A DNA stretch of 64,000 bases, from positions 1,307,001 to 1,371,000 of the forward strand of contig NC_088326.1 of NCBI RefSeq assembly GCF_910592395.1. Direction: 5' to 3'. Position numbers and translations under genes: made by a program. Shown piece by piece: positions 11,876 through 22,213 of the stretch (position 1 is the first letter of the stretch; every line of letters starts with the position of its first letter). Source of the DNA: Lineus longissimus (Eukaryota; Nemertea; Pilidiophora; Heteronemertea; Lineidae). The notes below the pieces were generated by a model. It was not told the origin of the DNA, made no database searches, and saw nothing but the letters and a program-made list of their open reading frames with translations.

Positions 11876-12227
11876 TGGTTCGCTGGGTAATCGGACCAAA
11901 GATATGAAATAAAATAGTCTGCTGGGTGGTCAGACATTAGAGAAAATCAGAGATCCGCTGGATCGCACTAAAGATAAAATAGTCTATAGTCTGCTGGGTG
12001 GATCAGATATTAGAGAATATAATCAGGTTCGCTGGGTGTTCGAACCAAAAATAAACATAATCTATAAGTCTGCTGGGTAATAATACCTCCATGCTCAGAC
12101 AGAACTATAATGAAAAGGAGAGTACCGTAAATGAGCAATTCTCGATCTCGAAATGTCTGGGCGACTATCGGTATGAACTCGATTCTAATACATGAAGGGC
12201 CAAGAATAGTCTGCCGGGTGGTCAGAC
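11876..12227 (+). repeat. Array of short hairpins with a constant CTGGGT loop and changing stems
   Basis: A short motif recurs at 11876-11898, 11917-11935, about 11989-12007, 12026-12046 and 12209-12227, with decayed versions near 11952 and 12068. The loop is C(T/C)GGGTNNT. The stems differ but pair: GGTTCG/CGAACC at 12026-12046, GTCTG/CAGAC at 11917-11935 and 12209-12227, TGGTTCG/CGGACCA at 11876-11898. The spacers are AT-rich (AAAATAGTCT, TTAGAGAA). No open frame. Function unknown. Confidence 0.6.
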
Positions 12228-12389
12228 TTGGAGAATAACTTGTAATATGATATATTTTATAGGCAAAGCCTCGGTTCTAATTGGTCTGTCCCTCTTATCC
12301 AGGACTTCTAAGTCCCAGTGAATTTTCACGCGGATAAGGCGGACAAGATTGATTGGAACCTAACAACCAACGCCCAATAGACATAAAGC

Positions 12390-12443
12390 TATCCTAAGTT
12401 AACACCAGACGGCGCTACCTGCGTAATTCTCGTAGTCTGGTCA
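12390..12443. repeat. 54-bp direct repeat, right copy
   Basis: This is the second copy of the sequence at 10578-10631, identical over its first 44 bases. It closes the repeat island. The pair is too long for an ordinary target-site duplication; it could be the product of a local duplication or of recombination between nested elements. Confidence 0.85.
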
Positions 12444-12833
12444 AGCAGGAGGCCAAAACTTGGTTAGGTTGAAACTGAAGACTACTGCATCATTCTTTGG
12501 TATAAGGGAATCTCTCCCCGCATGGCAAAACACAAAAGAATGATAATCCATTTTTAAACACTCCCACCCGCCCACCCCCGGGAACAGGTGACACCTGTGA
12601 AATGTCGGAAAGAATATTCCGCCCCAAACTGAATGAAGCATGAAGGGAGCGTGTTCACTTAGGATACGTAGCGATACATGAATATTAAATGTATAATGGA
12701 GTTCAAGTCAATCGCTTGATATCATTTCATCCTATGTATGAATGCATTTGTTTTTTTTATTATACGGACTGTTTTTAAACCATATTAATCCGATATTTGT
12801 ACTGAAGTCTCATAATTCGAGTTCGCCAGCATT

Positions 12834-13188
12834 CTCCAAGCGTTGTCAAAGGTGAACATCATAATCGAGCCTCACTCGACCTACCGTCTCTGCTACAGTT
12901 GGCTCGCCGGTGAGCAATCTCCCTGTCTTTGGTCCGTCTGTCGAATTTTACATGCACCCGCTGAAATTCTCACATAGTCCCTCTGCAACAGTTTGATAGT
13001 CCACACACTGATCCAGTGTGTAGCCTATAGTGCGCTGCTTGTAACATGGATTGAAAAGCCTTCTTGTTATGTCGGTCGAGTGAGGCTTGACGACGATGAT
13101 CACCATTGACGACGCTTGGAGAATGGCCAGTGAGAATTTCAGCGGGTGAATGTAAAATTCGACAGACGGACCGAAGACAGGGAGATTG
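12834..13188. repeat. Two interleaved inverted repeats (order A-B-A'-B')
   Basis: Block A (12834-12881, CTCCAAGCGTTGTC to CTCACTCGACC) is complementary to A' (13074-13121). Block B (12915-12973, CAATCTCCCTGTC to CTGAAATTCTCAC) is complementary to B' (13130-13188). The order is A, B, A', B', so the pairs cross instead of nesting. A and A' have several mismatches, B and B' fewer. Frames inside (for example 12948-13199 on the minus strand) have no family support. Confidence 0.75.
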
Positions 13189-13605
13189 GCTTCGACCAAT
13201 ACTTCGTCCCCAAAAGATGCACAGCGTACAGCGCGGAACGAGGCTATAACGGGTGATGCTAGATCAAGAATGTTCTAGACAATTTCACCAGTCATTGGAG
13301 AAACTGGTACTTGATAGCAATTGAAATAAAGTTGAATAGTCGTCTTTTTTTATTAAGATTAGGCCTATAGAAGACTTGATAAATTTTAATTTCTTATCAT
13401 TGAGCATCAGAGAAGGAAATTAATTGCAGAAATATCGCATGTTAATCTTTAGATACAATCATTACGAGATGCTAATTCTCAATCTCTGGGGTTAATCTTT
13501 GAATTATTTCATGCTGCTGATCTTAAGTATCAGATTGCATGTTTTCATGGCAAGATAAATTTAGAGATGGATGATAAGGACAGGGCCTCTAGAGGACCTC
13601 GGAAT

Positions 13606-13613
13606 TATATTTA
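13606..13613 (+). promoter_or_regulatory. Possible TATA box of the secreted-peptide gene
   Basis: TATATTTA lies about 70 bases upstream of the ATG at 13684. That spacing would leave a 5' leader of roughly 40-50 bases. The motif is AT-rich and could be chance; the support is its position only. Confidence 0.3.
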
Positions 13614-13683
13614 AGAGACGGTAATCACCGCATGCCATATCTTCCTAGTCTCAGGCAAGAAAACGTCAAAGTCACAAGTAGAT

Positions 13684-15573
13684 ATGGTAAGTACATGATT
13701 GTATTGCTTTATCGCCGTTCCAACCTAGACGAGGCTGGTTCCTCAGTCAGTACGAACAACGAAATGTTTGCAGTGTCCTGTGTTTCATCACGCGACACTC
13801 GTGCTCGTGAATCGTCTTTTAAACTTACTTGTAGGAGAACCAAAATACCTACGTACTTCAAACTTTGTCGATCGTAGCCCTTCGTAAGGCTCGCGAAACC
13901 TGACGTCTACATGCATAAATGGCGTATGGCGTGCCTAATCCCAGTTCACATCGTCACTGAGGTCATGAAAATGGCTCCCTGAGGGTTGTATTTATCTTTT
14001 CGCTAGCCACAGCCTTGTGTTTGGGTCTTAGGCTCCCCTTAAACCAGTAGGCCTACTGCGGTAAAATTGGTATGACCTTACAATATACATGTATGTCTTC
14101 ATTTTCTGCGTTCGGAATTTTTGAGGTGCATGCTAGACAGTCCTTTCAGTGGTAAAAAAATCGGCTGTCCTAGCCCACCACAGAGCCCCAGAGCCTTGTG
14201 GTGAGGGTGATGTCCTTTGGCAAGTAAGACTATATTCCTCTCCTCACTTCTACATTTCAGAAGTTTGCAATCTCCTTGGCGTTGGCGCTCATCCTAGGAA
14301 TGACACTGGACCAGGCTGACGCAGACATCACATTTGCCAAGCGAAACGTGCCTGAACGTGAGTTGACCCGGAATATAGGCCTACGATCGGTCGGTGTATC
14401 GAGAAACCTTGCCTCAGGTGGCAGCAATGTTCTACGCTAAGTGAGCAATGGAACGGGAACATTAATGGAGATAAAGTAACAGTGGCCAGCGTCCCATTCC
14501 CACTTCACACTTTAAAAAACCTTTCAGTCAGCACTACGCCCTAAGTGAAGTAGATTTTGATTTGTTTTGTTTTGAGAAAACGCCTCACGCGATGTCTGAC
14601 ATTTCTTTCCAGGTCGCCAGGAGGAGACACTGAGCCGCCACGAGCGAGGTAATTAGCTAGTACATTTACTTGCAGTGATCTCCCTCATCATTCATTTGTT
14701 TCCTCTCCTCCCATTGGCATCCTGACTCTCATGCGTTTGCGTCACCACTATCGAGATGAGTGATTTAGAGATATCAAAACATATGATTGCGGGTCAAGAT
14801 GCCCGTTGGCTGAATTTTCTCATGAGACGATATTTTAAGCCCTCAACACAAAATGATGTGGTATCGGGCGTTTTCTTCGCACGAGGGTGTTCCGTACATA
14901 TGTGGCGGCATAGGTCTAAAAGCACCGTTACAGCAGCCTAAAAACTCATTACATCATTTTACGCCTGTATCACAATCGAAAGCAACTATAGGGTTATAAG
15001 AGCCATATGGATGGCGGCAAAGAGGTGAACTAATAACATGCAGTAAGAACATGAATCACACCCACCTTCTCCTTTCTAAATGCTTATATCTTTATGATAT
15101 TCATGTACGCTATCATCTTCTCGTCGTCCGCAGACAACAAGGAGACTCTGAGCCGTCGTAAGCGATGTAAGTCCACTCTCATGTCTTGTGAGAACATTGG
15201 CAGGTATCAGTGGTTTTCAGTTCAGAACTTCTTGGATGCCAGTGATGTGCATTATTCAAAATTTTAGATTTTTCATTTCTGTAAGATGGTAAACAAAGAG
15301 GAAAAGTCTTTCGAATGACGCGTAAAACGGAGGTTTCTAGTACATGTCAAGCAAAAACCCCATCCAAGAACACTCTTCATGAAGCTTGTGATGGCTTGGT
15401 CGGAGTCACCTGTCCTTTAGACTCAATTGGCGCCCACCCGTAGAGGCACGACAATACATCACATTCATACCTTCATTATCACATTATCTCGTAGAATAGT
15501 AAATTATTTCACTAATTTCACTCTTCTTTCAGTTCAAAGCGGGTTTGAAGTTGGTTTGGATGGGGGTTTTTAG
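13684..15573 (+). CDS. Secreted peptide precursor, 69 aa, with dibasic/RRKR processing sites
   Basis: Five exons: 13684-13686 (only the ATG, followed by GTAAGT), 14261-14357, 14613-14648, 15134-15166 and 15533-15573. All introns have good donors and pyrimidine-rich acceptors, and the joins keep one frame. An in-frame stop at 13612 with no intervening ATG fixes the start. Residues 1-22 are a textbook signal peptide (MKFAISLALALILG core, small residues at the end). The rest is cysteine-free and highly basic, with KR at 28-29, RR at 34-35 and RRKR at 53-56. The last exon encodes the 13-residue peptide FQSGFEVGLDGGF after the RRKR furin-type site. Exons 3 and 4 (36 and 33 bp, both phase 1-1) encode related segments (EETLSRHER and KETLSRRKR), so they look like a duplicated exon. 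No amidation Gly precedes a basic site. I do not recognise the family; a neuropeptide, hormone or host-defence peptide are all possible. Confidence 0.8.
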
Positions 15574-15748
15574 GCAGCCGATCTTGAAGTTGAGCGCACG
15601 GGTGGTGATGCGATGCCGTCAGAGCCAAATCACCATACAGCCCAAGTAACTCCCTGCGATGACATGACGCTATGGTGACTCCCGCGTGACGTCACATTAC
15701 TACTCTCGTGGTTTCGTATTTACTTTCATGGAGAGGATTGATTTCAGA

Positions 15749-15754
15749 AATAAA
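15749..15754 (+). terminator. Polyadenylation signal AATAAA of the peptide gene
   Basis: AATAAA lies 176 bases after the TAG stop at 15571-15573, followed by T-rich sequence. It gives a 3' UTR of about 200 bases, in proportion to the small coding region. Confidence 0.6.
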
Positions 15755-17331
15755 GTGAAATTAAACAAAGTTTTGTTGCTTTTGGCCTTTCATTTTAACA
15801 CAAATATATCTACATTTTTAACTTGTGATATACAGCTGTATTGTTATTATGATGTTTATGTAGATAATATATTCACTGTACACACCTGGACGTGTGAAAC
15901 ATGTGCATAGGTGATTATATTGCCTTCACGCCTGTATCTACTGAAAAACAGCTAGGTTTAATACATACAAATGATAATAATAAGTTTTCAAATGGTCATA
16001 TACATCAATATGATGTGAATTATGAATTCCTTTTGTATAAAAGGCACATTACCAGCTATGGCAGGCCTAGCACACTCTGTTTTGAATAGAGGGAGACTCC
16101 ATCATTCCTGTTGTTTGAGATTGGACAGGTGTGAATTAATCTGGCATTGGCAATTAGCCTCCTGTGCATTGTTGCATGCAAACACTAAAATGTTGGTTTT
16201 TGCTAATTAAGGGGCAAATAAATCAGCCAAAAGTTTTGAAAGCTACACAAATGATTGTCGCAAGGAAGTACTTTATGATCGTTTGCGAAATTTTGATTAA
16301 TTCTAGGTGGAAAGTAATATTTTTCGCATATATTTGTTGGGAAAAAAATTGAAAATCCTCCAATTTTCAGCCCCCCTATGGGCACTATGAATTTTTCTCC
16401 AATAAAGCTGAAATCTTGGGAATATAATCCTAAGAGTTATATCAATCACGTCTGAAGTCGGGAGTTTGTATCAAATGTATAGTTTCGGAGCTAGCGCAGC
16501 TAGAAAAGCCCCCAAAACCCAATTTCTCAGGAATTTACACTACGGGCTGCGAGTGAAGCATATACAGATTTACCAAAATTTTCAGCCCATCGAATTTCCA
16601 TCCAAATCACTCCAAATTTTGCCAGTAAATACCTAGACATATATAGAATTGTGTCAGAAGTCGGGAGTTGGGATTATTTTAACACCCCGCCCAAAAAGCC
16701 AACTTTATTGATATTTCCTATGCATTTTCCATTAGGCTTGCCAGGACCAATTAAGCAGGTGCACTAATTGGCTTAATTGGCTAGGCCCACAATAGCTGGT
16801 AATGAATAACTTTAAAGTTTCTTTTCAATAGCCAAAATAATGTGGTCTCAGGGGTCCGAAAAGTCTTTTCACCAGTAGAAAGTGGTCCAATATGACTCCC
16901 TAAACTAGTACTATAGACCCCCAAACTATGTAATTATCATGGTCAACTTTGCGGTTTGAAGATCAGGTCGCCTAATTACCTGGTTAAAGCATTGGAATCT
17001 TACCACTAGAGTGCACCCTATATTCCGAGAATCGTCGTTGAAAAGCGCATGCGCATATGAGTCTAGCCCTACCAGGTCCATCATACAATAAGCACAATAA
17101 TTCTTTCTGAGAGGAAACTCCTCCCCAGTCTACTTCCTTGCATGAGTGATTGATCGCTGTTGCTAGGTAACAAGTCTTGACTACTGTTGCCCAGTGACGC
17201 TTTCTTTTTACGGGCATACTCGGCGCGCTTCTCCTCCTGACCAATACGTCTATCAAAAGCTATCATTTTTGGAGTATTATCATAATACAGCAACTATTGT
17301 TATGGATATTATGCAGTCTAAAGCTTTTTCA
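15755..17331. other. Gene-free stretch between the peptide gene and the SLC22 gene
   Basis: No exon is supported. The word GAAGTCGGGAGTT occurs twice (near 16452 and 16658), which suggests a decayed repeat. TTTATT at 16704-16709 is AATAAA on the minus strand and could end the SLC22 transcript, which would give a 3' UTR of about 620 bases. The open frames here overlap each other on both strands and show no domain. Confidence 0.4.
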
Positions 17332-20300
17332 TTATGAAGGAAGCTCGCCCATGATCCGATTCTCCGGCACCATCTCCCCCTCCTCCTCGTCTAGACTAGT
17401 TTTGCTAGGCGGCGACGCCTTCATCATGATCTTATCCGAAGTATCACTTAGGGAAGAAATCCTACAAAAATCAAAATTGTGGAGACAGATTGAGATATCG
17501 TCGTCAGAGAAAAGAATGAGGTTCCGTTCAAAATGATTCATCTCTCCGGGTTGACAGCCTGACTAGCTATCGCAGCCCGCCTGTTCGTAATACAAAAATG
17601 TTGAGCAATGTCTACAGTGCATACCTTCCAAGTTTCTCCCCTTCTTCCAGTGTCTCTGGCAGTTGTCTATTTAATGTCTCTGGCAGTAGTAAGGCTAGAA
17701 GTCCCGCCATGATAGACAGAATCCCGAAAAGGAGGGTGGGCAGGGGCTCCCACACTTTAACCTGAAACACGGAGATTGAGACCACGAGTCTACCACTGTC
17801 ATGAAATGGAAGGACCACCTAGTCTGGGACGATTAGGATAAGAATAATGAATTGAGATGAAATTATCTATGTGCCATTAAATTGTAGACCGCATGTGTAA
17901 AGTGTGTGGTTGGTGAGTGTTTTCTGCCCTCCGTAATTATACACAAGCAGAAGTAAAAAAAGAAGAATATTTACCAGCAGAGCCACCTGTGGCGCTAGTA
18001 GTCCTCCAAACCTGGCCGCCATTGAGCCGCTGCCGACGCCCACCGTCCTGACCACTGTGGGATAGATCTCAGCCGTCCAGAGGTAAATGATGGCAAAAGA
18101 TGCGGAGATGCAGAACTTCCCAAACATAGCGATCGACAAAAGTACCGGAGAAGCTGAAGAAAAGTAGGTCAAGGTCAAACACACAAAACATCGTATGGAT
18201 GGAGTTTTAAAATGTAGGTCAAACCCAAGGCGAGGTCATAGAGGTGTGAATGGTGAGACAATGATAAATACTGACAGAAACATCGAAATTTGATTTCGAC
18301 TGCTTTTTCATATTTTGCAGGAAAGAGGTAACGGTTGTCTCACCAAAACCGCTGGGGTCAAAACGAGGCTCATACATACCACCACACAAAAATTCTGTAA
18401 CAAGGTGTTTTAGCATACAAAAAAACAAAGATGGGTCACGTAACTAACGCAGGTTATGATATTGAAGTAATAGCTTCTTGCAATCTTGACGAGATATTTC
18501 ATGATCTGGATATAGGCGGCTTACTTTTATGCGGGAGCAGCGGCATACACCCAAGACACGCAGCGCCGCCAGCGACCATGAATGAAATTAGAATCACCCG
18601 ACGACCAAATCGATCGAGAAGGAGCATGGTGACTACGTAGGCCGGGAGTTCCACCAGGCCCCCCAGAAAGATATTGAGGTAGATGTTGTCGCCGAAACTG
18701 CCTGAGCTGAATGAGAGGCCGTAGTAGACCAGACTGTTTACAAGCCTGAAACAGGAAGAAACACACAAATCATTTTGAGGGGCGTAAGGACCTCCTTTAA
18801 TATTTTTATCCGATTTTACCCCAACGCCTTGTTTCTATTGTGTTGCAAACTTTACCCACCGTGGGGTTGCACATACTGAACTTCAGCGGTATTGCCTCCG
18901 TAGCTTCCGCCCATACGCGTTGTATTTCAAAACATTGAGGGTCAAGATGGGCGGTAGAACAAGCCCAAAATCTAACCGATTTCGTTGACTTGAGTGTTAC
19001 GCAACAAAAGCACACGATTGCTCGGTTATTGCGCGTGAGACATCTTACGGTGATGAACAGAAATGCTTAATTTACCAAATGAACACTACACAGAATGTTT
19101 GCCTCCTTATGTTCGGCGTCCGCAGAAGGTCAAGAATGTTGGCGGTGTCTTTGTCTTTGTCCTTCTTATTATCGTCCGAGATCTGCAACCGATGATGATT
19201 ATAAAAAGAACCCACGCAAACAACACAAGAGATGGTTATTAGGTTTGTTTGACCACCACTGGCCCACCCTGGAGTTTCAAATGAAAAATGATTGAAAAAT
19301 TTAGGTTTCGCCCCCAACTTTTGGAAGGTACTCTCTATCAACCACGGAGAGCTAGCCCTATACAATGCTTCCCGAAATTGGTGTCTTGCATTGGAACTAA
19401 TTTTTTCCCCCTTGTCCGTCATCAAAGGCATTCAAGTGAGTTGGTCAACCATGGCTATCTCCTTTGTCCCTCCACTATTAGGCCTAGTTTCCCCTTATGA
19501 CATCATTATTTCGGACAATCAGCGCCCCATTTCTGGAAAGGTGTATACCGCATGCTATCATATTATAGTATACCATTGTGCCTTCAGTGAGTTTGATCTT
19601 CTTGCTGACGCTACGCCTGTTGAGACGCGCGAACTTTCGCGCGATACGCTCCGCCTCCTCATATCTCCCTTGGGTCATCAGCCATCGCGGGGATTCGGGG
19701 ATTAACCTTCAGAAGAAAGAACTCATTACAAGCCTGCCGGCGACATCGAAAACTCATATTTAACTGAGTGTCATTACAATGCAGTATATAGCATTTATTA
19801 TATCGTTTTGGCCAGAGGTACTAGGCCGTACAGATGTCCTCTTGGTTGACCGTGGTGTGTGTAAAGACTATACAAGTTAACTGTAACATTGCGTTATCTC
19901 CTTTAATGCTAAGTCGATTAATTTAACCTCGTGCACCTAAATTATAGTGGGCCACCATTGTACCTACCAATAGTACGACAGAAGGAGAAGGCAAGGACTT
20001 GCGATGACGATCTGCAAGGTCACGTGATTCCGGATGAAGTAGGCGAGGCCGGGCAGAGTCGTGAATCCGAGTCCGAAAAATCCTTGCACCCAGATTCCTA
20101 GCTTTGTGCGATGTTTTGGCCCATTCAGTTCCATGACTTTTAAAGAGAAAGAGAGAGCTTCAAAAAGGCATGTGCATGATGTACATGTATCGTATAACAC
20201 TCGATGATATCATATTTTTTTATTGAGAGATTCTGATGATAAAAGGAAATCAATGATTGTGTCGTTGGCATTGCAGGCATTGCCGCTAGAGTGAAATACA

Positions 20301-22213
20301 ATGTATGTATCTGGCACCAACTATCTGTAGTGTCTAATTTTTGAGCATGTTACCTATTCGCCACTTCCTCAAGCAGCAATTTGGGACTTCCGGACAGATA
20401 TCGACCAATCAGAAGAGAGCTATCATGCTTGTTTGGCACAGACATCACTGCCATGATCACTACGGGGGTTTTGATTGGTCAAAACCTGTCACCTGACAGG
20501 AAGTCCTGCATGTTTTCTGCCTGAGGAAAGTGGCTATAGGATGGCAACGCCCCCATGCAGTTTAGGTGAGGACGTTTTTAAAGCTGAAGTAGAACACCAG
20601 GAGGTAGAAATGGACCACTGGCTTTGGTGGTAAGTAAACATGTCACATACTGAGGACGAAAGCGGTCGTGTACCCTCCTCCGGCCGCCATTCCGCACAGG
20701 AAGCGTAGCATGGCGAATATCAGCACGTTGGGGGAGAAAGCCGCCGCCAAACCGAAGGCAAAGTGAAGTGCTAAGTTCAGTAAAAGCACTTTATGTCGAC
20801 CGAATCTGCAAAAGTAATTTACGACTTTGTCATCAATTTTTCGGGATGGTTAATTACAAAAAAACGCCAATGGCGTAGGCCTATACGTTGAAGATGCTTG
20901 GCGAAACGACGTCGAAAACATTGTTTTCACGTCAAAGCAGTAATGAAAAATCATGTTGACATCAGCGTTAAAATAAAAAGAGATGGAACCCGATTGGCTT
21001 AATTGACATCACTTGGTTTTCCCAGAAATTTCGCCGGATAATGCCTCCACGCAAGAGGCCGAAGCCGATCAGGTTACGGTAATATTAACGAGATAACACG
21101 AGAACACGCCGCAACAGAGTCCACGCAGGGAGAGACTGTCGGCCCTGAAACAAAGGTGATGTCCTTGGAAAAAGCATTTAACTATAAACAATCAAAAACA
21201 AAACTCACTTGTCAGCTAATGCTCCGAATCCGACACATCCCACCAGCATTCCTGTCATAAAGACAGTGGTTGTAATAGCAACTATCCATTCTCTCTTGCA
21301 AACAAGGTCAAACTGGAACAAGACATCACGGCACTGAATAACTTGAAATGGTTTGCCCAACCTCCACTAGGAGTAGCATAACATTACAATACCGGTGTAA
21401 TGTTTTTGAGTGTTTCTGTTTTTGAGTGTTTCCCCTCATTGTTTGGGAACGCTCAAAAATAGATTGACAAGTTTTTCTGTGTATCCCCCCTATTGAAAAG
21501 TCGTGGTCTCTCTAGCTGCCTATATTTTTTGGAAACACTGACACATGGGGAACAACCACAGATGTTACACCGGCAGTATAAATAGTGTATGTTTATATGA
21601 TCATGATGTGTAAGGTGAAAATATGCAAAATAGAATCAGTATTTATCAATTTTTCGTGACAAAGATTGAAGATCCTTGCTGGTACCCGACATGCGAAACG
21701 CTTCATAAAAATAAATTATTCGTGCCCCTCGCCCCATAAAAATAATGAATCTGTCTGGTCGCGGTAAGCCCGTATTTTTTAGTCAATATACCGTTATCGA
21801 AGCACGTTTACCTGTTCCACGATTGTCGACAGCCACCAAGTCGTATCATAAGTCCATCCATCTTTACCGCACTCTACCACATCCGTACTGTTGATTACCT
21901 CATTTCCAGAACTCCGGTTCCAAGACAAAATTTCCTCCACAGAATATACCGTATAGTTGAAATCATACTTCTTACAATGGCTGTAGCTTCCTCCAACTAT
22001 CGCGGGTATTGCTATGGTTTTCTGGTCAGCGAAACTGTAATTTGCAAGTTCGGGGATCCGGCACCAATGGTCCTGGTTCCCAGCTACGAAAATTATCACC
22101 AAATTCAGCCAGCCCGATATAAACGCAACCAGACCTAGCAGAAAGTAGAGAAAGATCTGGTACCGGCCGCACTGTCCGATTGAGTTGAAGATTTTGTCGA
22201 AGTTCTGTACCAT
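17332..22213 (-). CDS. SLC22-family organic ion transporter (MFS), 578 aa
   Basis: Ten exons on the complement: 17332-17461, 17625-17761, 17975-18153, 18525-18745, 19076-19182, 19574-19706, 19968-20136, 20651-20805, 21209-21312 and 21812-22213, which sum to 579 codons with stop. The donor of the 19574-19706 exon (ATG/GTATAC) is the weakest join. SLC22 hallmarks: a first membrane segment at about 20-42, then a large extracellular loop (43-135) with several Cys and N-x-S/T sites, the MFS signature around DKFGRH (168-173), PESPRWL (280-286), and TAEIYPTVVR (457-466). About 12 membrane segments fit. The tail is Asp/Glu/Ser-rich. Family members move organic cations, zwitterions such as carnitine, or anions across the plasma membrane; the substrate cannot be told from sequence alone. 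Confidence 0.93.
21392..21573 (+). mobile_element. 182-bp MITE, copy 2 (in SLC22 first intron)
   Basis: This is the inverted second copy of the element at 9392-9571. It begins CCGGTGTAATGTTTTTGAGT and ends GATGTTACACCGG. It lies between the first two coding exons of the SLC22 gene. Small differences between copies (for example ATTTTTTGGAAAC versus the other copy) show they are not a recent assembly duplicate. Confidence 0.8.
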
